Shown here in pieces: positions 21,170 through 30,507 of a DNA stretch of 64,000 nt (position 1 is its first letter; each line of letters begins with the position of its first letter). Both the position numbers and the translations under genes were made by a program. Source of the DNA: Sipunculus nudus (lineage: Eukaryota > Annelida > Sipuncula > Golfingiida > Sipunculidae); the NCBI GenBank assembly GCA_026874595.1, contig CM049317.1:41626401-41690400 (forward strand). The letters are read 5' to 3'. The notes beneath the pieces are model-generated. The model ran no database searches. It saw only the letters and a list, made by a program, of their open reading frames with translations, and was not told the origin of the DNA.

Positions 21170-22232
21170 GTATACACTTATATTTCATATACTGTACATA
21201 GCCAACATCTCTTTTATCACAGAATACGTTATAAAGGTAACAAAAATATTATAATAATAAACATCCAGATATTTAAATGTAACCACATGACAATTTACCA
21301 TATTTTTTTATATACTATTGACAGTAAAGAACACTGTCTACCATGAAGTGGATAATGGTTATCAGGGTAATCAAGAACATGATCTGTTATCCTGTTTCTA
21401 TATACTATAAAGAAAAGAAAATAGTTTAAGCTACACACAGATTTCGTATACATATATTTCTCTTAAATCCACAGACTTAACATATTAAATGCATACGTTT
21501 ATGGGCATGTGGCCATCTCATAACTGTGATAATCAGTTTATGTCACCTGATCAACGTACATTGGACAATATTCTTACATTGGCCTGTTCACTAACCTATT
21601 TCTTGACAATTAAAGGATTTACATTGAGAACAACTGAGCAACTATAAGTGGTATATATTTACGTGTGAATAAAACTTTATAATGCTGAGAAAAGAACGAA
21701 TATAAGTGCTTGTGTGGAGGTTGGATAGTGGGTGTGTTAGGAGAGTGTCTCTTAAATGCAATCACTTAAGGCGTATACTACTCTAATCTACTACCCCAAA
21801 TCGTGATGCTACCTGACACTTAAGAGGATCATAATAATAATACAAGATTTACTTTACAAATAAAATAAATTCCTGGTCTAGCACGATAGAATAATGGATG
21901 GTAGGTTTATCAGAGTACTGCTTTTACGAACGGTTTTGAGGTTACCAAACACCTGAAATTAGGCGGGTATTTTGTATTATGAAATGCAGAGCGCGGAGGA
22001 ATCTTACTAAAATTTGATTGTTCAAAAGGATATATATCTGTTCAAAAGGATAAACATCTGGAAAAGTTGATCTGTGAAAGAGTGGAATATGCATAAAAAC
22101 TACACAAATTGACTGGAGGCGGAAATCTAAGGAGAGACCGGGGTTCTGTGCTCAAGACTCTACAATGCACTATTTTGTATGCGGAAAGTAAACAAACGGC
22201 AACAGCAAACTGGGAGAAAGTCCCCAAGCGCT

Positions 22233-22256
22233 ATGGCGGTAATCGTGTGGTAAGTT
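22233..22256 (+). promoter_or_regulatory. ATGGCGG followed by a splice-donor-like site, antisense within the LTR
   Basis: On the strand opposite to gag-pol, CTATGGCGG is followed 17 bases after its ATG by GTAAGT. ATGGCGG resembles a YY1-type start-site motif, and a start codon followed at once by an intron donor is common in host first exons. The same sequence is at 31713 in the other LTR. This is a weak hint that the LTR interior was captured from a host promoter. Confidence 0.25.
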
Positions 22257-22590
22257 AGTTTTCGGAACTTTCTTGAAAATTGACTGTCATCTGATGATAC
22301 TAGAAAAGGATTTTAAGATAATATATTATTATGCTGTATTTTTAAGTTTTCCCCGACGATCTTAAATTATAAGAAAAATCGATTGAAAAGAAGTTTTCAT
22401 CTATTGAATGAGAAACTGTTTAGCACGCACATCTGGTTAAATGATAGGAGAACAGCACGTCTGTGCTATTATCTATACCTTAAACTTGGTAATGCTTAAT
22501 AAATAATAATATTGATGACAGTCATGTTTATAATTATGTCCCGTTTCTAAGGTATGGAAGTTTGTTTTGATGGTTAGTTCATCTGAGACG

Positions 22591-22666
22591 CCAGGTGGCA
22601 GCACAGGCCTCAGTGGGACTGGAAACTAGTTTACCTCAGGCGGCCAGATGGCAGCACCAGCACCCG
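22591..22666. promoter_or_regulatory. two CTCF-like half motifs in the LTR
   Basis: AGGTGGCAG (in GCCAGGTGGCAGCAC) and AGATGGCAG (in GGCCAGATGGCAGCACC) each match the right nine bases of the CTCF core. They lie about 45 bp apart and recur in the right LTR at about 32071 and 32118. Left halves of the motifs are poor. Confidence 0.25.
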
Positions 22667-23666
22667 GGTTCATATACACGGTCAACATGGATTTTACGTC
22701 TAGCACGGGAATAAAGTGGGAACGTGTGCCACTATTAAGCTTACTTTAGAGTAAGTATTTTTGCGTTATTAAATAATTACCCAGTTATGAAATAGTCTGA
22801 TAACAGCTTTATGCTGCTGTTAACTCTTCATATTAAATCTTCCTAATTATCAATGTTTTGGAAGAAATTTTACATGAAACATTTACTGATATTTAATTAG
22901 TAGTAACTTTTTGAAGTGGCAGCTCCGATTGGCTATTCAGAACAACTTATATGAACCATCCTTAATAATAATTGTATTTATTTTTTTTTTTGGAGAAATT
23001 TGCCTGCCTTTCATGTATATCTAAGATACATCCCATGTGCAAAGAGCGGAGATTACAGAGTGCATAAATAATGCTTTCACTTTGAACGGCCTGGTGGCGG
23101 CATCGATTTAGACCGAAGCATTTAGATAAAATAAGATTTTACCTTTTCTCACTACAAATGCAGTATGAAATATGAAAAGTATTTTAGTTTAATTATTTTT
23201 TTTATATAGGGCAGTAATCTTAGCCCTATTACTACTTAAAGAGTACTTGCGGCCAAAATAATGCCTGGAGTGAACGACTGGCGATGTACCAACTAAAGTG
23301 GACACCAAAGATATTCTTGAAGTTGGGGGGGGGGGGGGGTTTAGACGAGAGGCGTGCCTAGTCTGCCGTTCTACTGGTCCGAAATAGGGCATTTCAGGAA
23401 AATTAGACTAGACTGGAGGCTGTATACTTTGCAGTTGACCATATTCTATACAAATGTACCCAACAGAGAAAATACAATATATTCGGATGGAACAGACAGG
23501 ACGGTTTATATATGAATGAGCAAATATATGGGAAATGCATGGTGGTCCATAAATCTATTGGGACAGAACGAACGTTTGGGTTTCTTATTAGTACTAAAAT
23601 AATCATACATTTTTACATGCATTTCAGAATATAACTGACGGGGACAAAAAAAAATAAGGTTCCTAC

Positions 23667-23747
23667 CTGGAAGAAGATACAGGTACAGGCAATCAGTCGG
23701 CTGGTTGCCAACAGCAAGGTTTGAGCAGAACTGACGAGGCTGCCCCA
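23667..23747. repeat. 81-bp repeat inside the left LTR, copy 2
   Basis: The partner of 21089-21169; see that entry. Position near the outer end of U3 means the repeats flank almost the whole LTR interior. Confidence 0.9.
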
Positions 23748-23976
23748 AGACATCGTGGTCATTACGGGCTGTCATGCCTCGTTGCCCAAACACCGAAAAC
23801 CGGTCCTGACAAAACTATATTCTTACAACAGGTTTTGCCGGCCACGCAGGCCATGCCATGCCATGCCAGGGCAACAGGTGGTTGACCCTTGACCTAAAGG
23901 AACCTGTCTTGTCGGTCACTTTGGAATGAAAGACAAAATGAAAAAAAAACATGGGGCTATATTACCCCGTGTTACA

Positions 23977-23986
23977 TCCTCCCCCC
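23977..23986 (-). other. polypurine tract of the gypsy element
   Basis: On the minus strand GGGGGGAGGA lies directly before the 3' LTR start (TGTAACACGG). This is the expected primer site for plus-strand DNA synthesis. Confidence 0.85.
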
Positions 23987-24061
23987 GTTCGAAGAAGTTG
24001 TCGACCCGACAACGGAAAATATGTGAAGAAATCATGGCTTCACTAAGGTAGTTATATCTAA

Positions 24062-24944
24062 TTAATGTTGGACATAATCTCCAGACCGTAACCAGGTTGG
24101 AGGCCGTCTTATTCGGTCTGATCGCCTGGGCCTGGGGCGATCATCCCCCAATTGGGAATTATCTGTAGTAACATGTGGTAAGTTTGCATTAGTTTCCTCA
24201 CTCAATTCTTGATTTTCAACTAGATCTGTTAGAGATTCATAAACTTCAGGGATTGGTATGGCACTGTCATCAGTTTCTGTTATTCTTACAGGTGATGCAT
24301 CCCGAACTGGAAAATCGGGACTGAATGGTCCTTCACCTTCGGGACTGGAAGTGGAAAGTGCAATTTCCGAACTAGGAGTGGAAAGTGGGAGCTTTTCTTC
24401 CTGATCTACGTGGATCAAAGGAATATTAACAGGAACTGACAATGGAGTGAAGACATAATCATCAGCATCCTCATCCGGACTTTCAATATCACTGGAGGAT
24501 TCTACATCAACTATTTTGTGATCAGGTTTTTGCTTTTGGGTACATTTTGATGCATTAAAGTCAGTAACTGGGGGATTAAGGGGGAGATTGTTAATACAGA
24601 GAAGTAGATTACGATGAAGCGTGCGTATGCCACCCGTTGCTCCTTCCCTCTGCACCCTATAAACTGGAATATCCCCGTTTGGTTGTCCTACAACAGTGTA
24701 TATAGGAGTTTCCCACACATCAGCGAGTTTTTGTTTACCAGTTACATGGTGGTTACGGACTAAGACTTTGTCTCCCACTTGAAGGGACGTGCCTTTAATC
24801 TTACGATCATAGCGCATTTTATGGCGTTGCTGGGCCAAAGAAGAGTTGTTCTGTGCCATTTTATAAGCATCTGATAGAGTATCCGCTAAGGACTGCACAT
24901 ATTTTGAGTAATCTGTGGCTGCTTGCTTATCCTCTTGATCTAAA
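24062..24944 (-). CDS. gypsy pol C-terminal region: integrase tail plus acidic extension
   Basis: The frame includes LSDAYKMAQNNSSLAQQRHK, then GDKVLVRNHH and TLHRNLLL, the basic module after the integrase core that resembles the GPY/F-type C terminus. About 150 residues follow, rich in Asp, Glu, Ser and Pro and ending RPRRSDRIRRPPTW and a stop at 24062. No chromodomain is recognised. Homology enters this frame at about 24945 from a different frame upstream, marking one of the three frameshifts. The function of the acidic tail is unknown. Confidence 0.8.
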
Positions 24945-25552
24945 CCCAGAATTGTCTATTGGCAGTTTGGGATGGCGACCATACATGAGAAAGAAGGGGG
25001 AGAACCCGGTTGTCTCATGTTGTGTGCAATTATAAGCATGGGTCAGAGCATTAAGGTGTATTTTCCAATTGGATTTACCTTCTGGCTCTAAGCCGCCGAG
25101 CATATTCAGGAGAGTGCGGTTAAAACGCTCGCACTGACCATTCCCCATTGGATGATAAGGGGTAGTTCGACACTTGGAAATTCCAGCTAAACTACATAGT
25201 TCCTTGATCAGTTTGCTCTCGAAATTTCTGCCTTGATCAGATAATATTCTCTGGGGAAAACCATAGTGGCTTATAAATTGATCAAATAATAATTGGGCTG
25301 TCGGTTTGGCCTGTTGAGTTTTACAGGGAAAAGCCCTGGCATATTTTGTGAAATGATCTGTCACTACAAGGATGTTTTCTATGTTACCTTTGCAAGGTTC
25401 TACTGATAAGAAATCTACACAAAGTAACTCCAAAGGTGCAGTGGAAGAGATATTGATAAGGGGAGCTCTTTGATTGGTAGGTGTCTTTCTCCTGACACAT
25501 CTTGGACAGCAAGAAACGTATTGGATAATGTCTTGACATTTTTGGCCAGAAA
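24927..25552 (-). CDS. gypsy integrase core (frame fragment)
   Basis: Integrase joins the cDNA to host DNA. The zinc-binding Cys pair appears as CCPRC near 25500. The catalytic triad is visible: Asp in LLCVDFLSVE, Asp in RILSDQGRNF, and Glu in GNGQCERFNR. The frame enters near 25545 by a frameshift from the upstream RNase H frame and exits near 24945 by another, ending at a stop at 24927. All three catalytic residues are present. Confidence 0.9.
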
Positions 25553-26574
25553 TACCGATCCTGGACTAGTTTAGTAGTTCTGGTTTGGCCCATGTGCCCC
25601 ATTAGGTCATGTAAACCATGGAGAGCTACACTACGCAGAGATTCAGGCAATACGACCTGGTATGTTAGCTGATGATTTACGGTTCTCTTGCGACATAGTA
25701 TATTCTGCTGTAAAACAAATTGCTTAGCTCGACTCTGGTATATACGCCAGTTGGAATCCGGTGATGGTTTCCTGGTTATTTTCGGTTGATGTCCTGCTTC
25801 TAAGCTTTGAATTATTTGTTTGAGGATGGGGTCTTCAAGTTGTTTGTCTCTGATATTAATTGGGGTCTGTGGAAGGTTGTCTGAACAAGCGCACTGATCA
25901 GCAGGTGCAGGTGTGTGTTGTAAGCCAATAAAATAAGGCAATTGGTAGTTACAGATAGCATTTACGGTTTCGGTGGAGAGATGGACTATCTCCTGCCCAG
26001 GGGACCTTGATAACGCATCAGCATCTATGTTAACCTGACCTGAGCGGTATTTAATATCAAAATTGAAGTTTGCCAGTTCAGCAATCCACCGCTGTCCTGT
26101 GGCATCAAGCCTGGCTGAAGAAAGGACATAACACAATGGGTTATTGTCAGTTCTGACAGTAAATGTGCCACCATAAAGATAGTCTTTAAATTTCTCTGTG
26201 ACAGCCCACTTTAAAGCCAGAAATTCTAGCTTGTGGGCTGGATAATTAGCTTCTGAGGGTCTAAGGCTTCGGCTGGCGTAGGCAATGGGATGTAGTTTAC
26301 CCTTTTGTTCCTGATATAGGATAGCACCTAGACCTAATTTGCTAGCGTCGGTGTGCAGGACAAATGGCTTAGTAAAATTGGCAAACGCCAATACAGGGGT
26401 TTGGCACAATAAGTTTTTAATCTTATCAAATGCCTCCTGTTGTTTTGTACCCCATGTAATGGATGTGGCTTTAGGTGTGTACTTACCAGGTTTACCTTTC
26501 TTTTTGGGCGAACCTCCCTTCAGGAGGTCATGGAGGGGGCGTGCTACTTGGGCAAATTGAGGGATAAACTTACG
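25384..26574 (-). CDS. gypsy reverse transcriptase end, RNase H and integrase N-terminal zinc region
   Basis: After the TAA at 26575-26577 the frame stays open to 25384. RNase H, which degrades the RNA of the RNA/DNA hybrid, shows its acidic residues in HTDASKLGLG, LEFLALKWAV, VRTDNNPL and DADALSR. The integrase zinc-binding region starts with LHDLMGHMGQ and RYFWPKM, then the frame is lost near 25545. The last ~50 residues to 25384 are out-of-frame tail. Confidence 0.9.
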   Translation of the reverse strand, partial: RKFIPQFAQVARPLHDLLKGGSPKKKGKPGKYTPKATSITWGTKQQEAFDKIKNLLCQTPVLAFANFTKPFVLHTDASKLGLGAILYQEQKGKLHPIAYASRSLRPSEANYPAHKLEFLALKWAVTEKFKDYLYGGTFTVRTDNNPLCYVLSSARLDATGQRWIAELANFNFDIKYRSGQVNIDADALSRSPGQEIVHLSTETVNAICNYQLPYFIGLQHTPAPADQCACSDNLPQTPINIRDKQLEDPILKQIIQSLEAGHQPKITRKPSPDSNWRIYQSRAKQFVLQQNILCRKRTVNHQLTYQVVLPESLRSVALHGLHDLMGHMGQTRTTKLVQDRYFWPKMSRHYPIRFLLSKMCQEKDTYQSKSSPYQYLFHCTFGVTLCRFLISRTLQR

Positions 26575-27100
26575 TTAAAAACTAGCGAAACCTAGGAACC
26601 GTCTAACCTCTGTCAATGTACTTGGTGTAGGCCACTGTTTTACTGCATCTACCTTGGCAGGGTCTGCGTGGATGCCATCAGCTGAAACCACATGGCCTAG
26701 ATAACTGACTTTTGTCTGAAAGAAATGACACTTGCTCGGTTTTAGCTTTAAACCAGCATTTTTGAGGCGTTGAAATACAGCCTCCAGCCGTTCAAGATGC
26801 TCCTCAAAAGTTGAGCTACAGACTATGATGTCATCCAAATAAAGGAGACGTGATAAATGCAAATCACCCATAGTTTTCTGCATTAAGCGCTGGAAGACGG
26901 CTGGCGCGTTCACCAGACCGAAGGGCATCGTATTAAACTCGAAAAACCCTAAAGGACCGGCTGTAAATGCGGTCTTATACTAGTCTTCTTCCTCCACCTC
27001 CACTTGCCAGTACCCGGCTTTGAGGTCAAGAGAGGAAAAGAATTTACTGCCTACAAGTGAATCTAAAGTGTCATCGATGCGAGGCAGAATGCGCATCACG
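26575..27100 (-). CDS. gypsy reverse transcriptase palm, interrupted
   Basis: The RT motif with the first catalytic Asp ([10 protein letters not shown], about 27015-27045) and the YLDD box ([10 protein letters not shown], about 26830-26860) are present, along with [20 protein letters not shown] at 26980-26982 lies between them and a TAA at 26575-26577 ends the segment. Upstream, the frame joins the protease frame only through a shift near 27095-27112. All core residues remain, so the breaks look recent. Confidence 0.9.
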
Positions 27101-28294
27101 GACAGTACGGGCATTCAGCTTCCGATAGTCCACGCAAAATCTTAGTTTACCATCAGGCTTACGGACGAGGACTATTGCTGACGCGAATGGACTCGAACTT
27201 TCACGAATGACACCTGCCTCGAGCATTTCATTAAGATGACACCTAACTTCTTCATAAAGATTAGGAGGAATTCGTCGATACGACTCTCTGAAGGGCGTTT
27301 CATCTGTTAAGACTATCCGGTGTTTTATCATATCGGTCTTGCCGATGTCTATTTCATCAATAGAAAAGATAGAGGTCCAAGTATTTAAAAGACTTAAAAC
27401 TTTGTGATGCTCTTTCTCAGACAATGAGGTACCGATGTTAAATTGGTCTAGTACACCTGCAGGGCTTGTACTCTGACTGAATGAAGGTATGACCGAGGCC
27501 ACCTGGAGGGAACAAAGTAAGGCTTTTGCCGGAACGGTAATTGGGCTGGAGGTCAAATTAGAAACTTTAACATCAACCCGTTTACTGGTTTTGTTCCTCA
27601 AGTTAACTTCCATAAAAATTGGGTCTAACACCAGTCCTGCGGGTAGCTGACCCTCAGGCTCAGTCACAATAGTGGTTTTACCAAACGTACATGTTCTTGT
27701 TACCCCTGGTATGAAGTAGCTATGATTGGGTGGTACAAGGACTTGTTTATTGCTAAACACCCTCCCGAGAGGTTTGGAAGTAGAACCGTTAAAGAGACAA
27801 TTGTTTCTACACGCTAAACGCCAGGGATCAGATAAGCCAGCTGTTTGGATAAATCTGGGTCCCTTGAGTGCCCTTAGGTGTCTGACGCACGGCTTGATAA
27901 TGTTTTGGCCAATTACAAAGGGGGTATTTAGATTGAAGCTAGTGTTCTTGACTAGGAGGACTGGAGTGGGGAAAACTGTATCCTTCAAAACCGATGGAAA
28001 GTTAAGATCCAACTCAACAATACCTAAATAGTCTAGCCTACCGCCACCAGCTACCTCAATCTCCAATACCTGGTCCACAGGCAATATAGAACAAGAAGCT
28101 AGGTGTTTGTTATAAAACCACTCGGCAACCGTGGAAATGGCCGAACCAGAGTCAAGTAACCCAGTAGAGGAATTACCATTGGCTATGAGCTTTACCTGGT
28201 CGACATTGCCTACCAGTTCTACAGGAATCTTAGCAGGGACACGTCTCTCGCCTGCAACCCCCCACCGTCTGTTGCAGGCGGACTTCAGTTTAAA
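27071..28294 (-). CDS. gypsy protease and N-terminal reverse transcriptase
   Basis: This is the pol frame, -1 to gag, starting at the slippery site 28288-28294. The aspartic protease active site is LLDSGSAIS (about 28150-28176), with the flap region downstream and FVIGQNII (about 27900) near its end. A linker follows, then RT fingers: [31 protein letters not shown] and FCVDYRKLN (about 27120-27150). The frame runs into unrelated residues and stops at 27071 because of a frameshift near 27095-27112. Protease would cut the gag-pol polyprotein. Confidence 0.9.
   Translation of the reverse strand, partial: FKLKSACNRRWGVAGERRVPAKIPVELVGNVDQVKLIANGNSSTGLLDSGSAISTVAEWFYNKHLASCSILPVDQVLEIEVAGGGRLDYLGIVELDLNFPSVLKDTVFPTPVLLVKNTSFNLNTPFVIGQNIIKPCVRHLRALKGPRFIQTAGLSDPWRLACRNNCLFNGSTSKPLGRVFSNKQVLVPPNHSYFIPGVTRTCTFGKTTIVTEPEGQLPAGLVLDPIFMEVNLRNKTSKRVDVKVSNLTSSPITVPAKALLCSLQVASVIPSFSQSTSPAGVLDQFNIGTSLSEKEHHKVLSLLNTWTSIFSIDEIDIGKTDMIKHRIVLTDETPFRESYRRIPPNLYEEVRCHLNEMLEAGVIRESSSPFASAIVLVRKPDGKLRFCVDYRKLNARTVRDAHSASHR
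28285..28294 (-). promoter_or_regulatory. programmed -1 frameshift site TTTAAAC
   Basis: On the minus strand the gag frame reads CCT TTA AAC TGA. T-TTA-AAC is a canonical X-XXY-YYZ heptamer, and pol is open in exactly the -1 frame (TTT AAA CTG). The stop follows at once. A downstream hairpin is plausible in the GC-rich next 60 bases (CAACAGACGG...TGGGGGGTTG) but was not folded. Confidence 0.85.
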
Positions 28295-29520
28295 GGCCGG
28301 CCGTTCACATCACTATGGGCCACACAATCACGCAGGAGATGGTTGTTTCGTTTGCATCTGCTACAAAATAAGCGATTTTGACCAGCAGTGCTACTCTGAT
28401 CTTGGTTAGGATTGGTGCCTGAGGGAGATTTACTGGGGTAAGTAGCCTTTCCTTCTAGTTTACTTAAACGTGCCTCTAAGCCTTCCATTTTTCTTAGTAC
28501 CGTGTCTACAGCTTGGGCTAAATCAGGGTTTGTTTGCTGTTGCAGGGGCAATTTACCCTTTCCAGGCTGGGTTGGATGGGAAACCCGGACGGACGAATGG
28601 CCAGGAGTATATTCCGCCTCCAGTTCCCTAGCACAACTAAATAATTCATCGAACGACTTTCCTGTTCGCAGAATAACCCGTAAGGCTTCTTTTACTTTAA
28701 CATAACTTGGGTGGAGTCCATACCAAAACCTGGATCTCAAGCTATGCTCTGCTTCCGTGGGGGTGATCAAATCTCTGCCTTTAAGGGAATGGAGTAACTT
28801 TTGGAGTCTGCAGCCCCACTGAACTATGTTTTCCCCCGGACCTTGTTGAGCTCCATAGTACTGTTCCCGGAGAAGATTATAATCTACAACATCCCCAAAC
28901 ATTAGGTCGAATTGATGGAGCAAATCAGAAACCTTTATTCCTGGTTCTGAGCATAATAAAATTTCTGCTGCAGTGCCCCTGAGTGACAAGCGGACTACCT
29001 CTTCCACTTCGCTCTTATGATAACTAGGGTTATCCAGCAGGCAAGGGACTTGAAATCGCCACTGGCTATACGATATGTCTTTCCCAGGATCCCCAGAGAA
29101 GGTGGGTAATCGGGGGCGCTGACTAACTGTGTACAGAAGGGCAGGAGGAGCTTGTCTGCTAGGCACTCGACCTTCCAGTTTTGTTTGCAGTTTAGCCAAG
29201 TTATCAGAGCTTAAGGAATCTAAGAAATGCTCAAGAGGGTCAGGATCAGGGTCAAGCAACGCTTTGATCTTAGGCTCATCAGTCTCTTTTGCTGGAGCCA
29301 ACAAAAGTTGCACTGGTTCCTTTAGGGCTGACAACTTAATAGAACTCAATGATTCTATGGCCGTGGGGACACTAGAGGGAGAGGCGTACACGATGAACAA
29401 TTTGTCAGTAGAAATCAAAATGGATTCCACCGTGCCGACCGTACCGAAGTGCCCCTCGAGTTGTGACTGCTTCACATCCTTTGGTACGGACCTAACTACT
29501 ACGGTGCGAGTGTACTTCAT
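28285..29520 (-). CDS. gypsy gag: RRM-like N terminus, capsid, CCHC zinc knuckle
   Basis: This intact 411-residue frame starts at ATG 29520. Residues 1-75 ([30 protein letters not shown]) have the strand-helix rhythm and spacing of an RRM-like domain. A capsid region follows, with [43 protein letters not shown]-like helices and [15 protein letters not shown] coiled-coil-like segment and a zinc knuckle [14 protein letters not shown] (C-x2-C-x4-H-x4-C) close the protein. The order RRM-like, capsid, knuckle recalls the PNMA group of gag-derived proteins. The stop TGA at 28285-28287 directly follows the slippery site. Confidence 0.9.
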   Translation of the reverse strand: MKYTRTVVVRSVPKDVKQSQLEGHFGTVGTVESILISTDKLFIVYASPSSVPTAIESLSSIKLSALKEPVQLLLAPAKETDEPKIKALLDPDPDPLEHFLDSLSSDNLAKLQTKLEGRVPSRQAPPALLYTVSQRPRLPTFSGDPGKDISYSQWRFQVPCLLDNPSYHKSEVEEVVRLSLRGTAAEILLCSEPGIKVSDLLHQFDLMFGDVVDYNLLREQYYGAQQGPGENIVQWGCRLQKLLHSLKGRDLITPTEAEHSLRSRFWYGLHPSYVKVKEALRVILRTGKSFDELFSCARELEAEYTPGHSSVRVSHPTQPGKGKLPLQQQTNPDLAQAVDTVLRKMEGLEARLSKLEGKATYPSKSPSGTNPNQDQSSTAGQNRLFCSRCKRNNHLLRDCVAHSDVNGRPLN

Positions 29521-30507
29521 GGTAAGTGAATTTAAATGATACTAAAGGATACCTAGTCCTAAGGAGCTAAATTACAAAAATGTATCTGAATCTATGGGAA
29601 ACAGATTCAATTAACATCTATCTATACCCCTACAGATGATACAAAAAAGTCTTACCTGTCTGAACTTACCGCACTGGTAGTGGCAGGCAGACAAGGAAAG
29701 GTAAGGATACTTTTCCTCACCTTCTCTCATACACTTAAATGTAAATTACACTTAAACAGTCGCTACAAATTAAGCAATCATTACTAGTTAGCAGTTTAAC
29801 AAGGGCGTTATTATAGAAGCTTAGAATCTTAGCAATCTTGCTGCAATCAACCAAAATATATATGCCTGGTGTAAGCTTACTTCAGAAAAAAAAAATCCAT
29901 CTAACCATTACAAATCTATGCCTGTTGCATAACCATAAAAAGTCTGGATATCCATTATTAAATAAATAGTTTACCTTCATAATATAATTATATATTATAA
30001 TTAAATTATATTATTATAATTAAATGCCTGAATCCTATATGTCACTTTACGCCACCCAAAAAAAAGGATGAAACATTTTAATATGCACTGTCCTTGCAGA
30101 TGTCCATTGTGCTCTCACAAGCACGGAAAAAAATACCACTCCGTCACACACTGGCTATTAACGGGTCCCTAGTCCACTGATTCCATGCCGAGGTCAGTCC
30201 GGAACAGGACACCAGGCCGGCCCTTTAGCGCCCTGCGAACAGTCCATGCCACAGCACCTAGGAACCAACAAGCACAGGCAGAAAGCGATGGTGCGGTTGG
30301 TGATCACCAGAAAAGGGAAGACATCCGTCAGTTGGTATGTAACCAACGTTCAGTCCTCAAAACACAGGAAAAGTCCAAAAACACGACAACATAGGCCGTC
30401 TTGGCGAAACCATCCGCCAGCAAGGGAAACAGGACATACAGGTCAACCCGTCCACTCCATCCAGGTGTTCCATCAATCGCATCTTATCCTGCAGGCTGCG
30501 CCATTTT
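29521..30507 (-). other. gypsy 5' leader and primer-binding region
   Basis: About 1 kb lies between the 5' LTR and gag. In element orientation the LTR end is followed by AAAA and then TGGCGCAGCCTGCAGG, a TGG-starting stretch where a tRNA primer could bind; I cannot name the tRNA. Plus-strand frames of 69 and 126 residues here are chance. Confidence 0.6.

Larger units (their letters stand above)
21028..23976 (-). repeat. 3' LTR of the gypsy element
   Basis: This is a 2949-bp LTR, long for the family. In element orientation it begins TGTAACACGG and ends GGGTGCCACA, so it has TG...CA ends. An AATAAA lies about 60 bp before its end. An 81-bp segment occurs twice, at 21089-21169 and 23667-23747, with one mismatch, bracketing about 2.5 kb. 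Without that interior and one repeat, an LTR of about 370 bp would remain. A G15 run is at 23325-23339. Confidence 0.95.
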
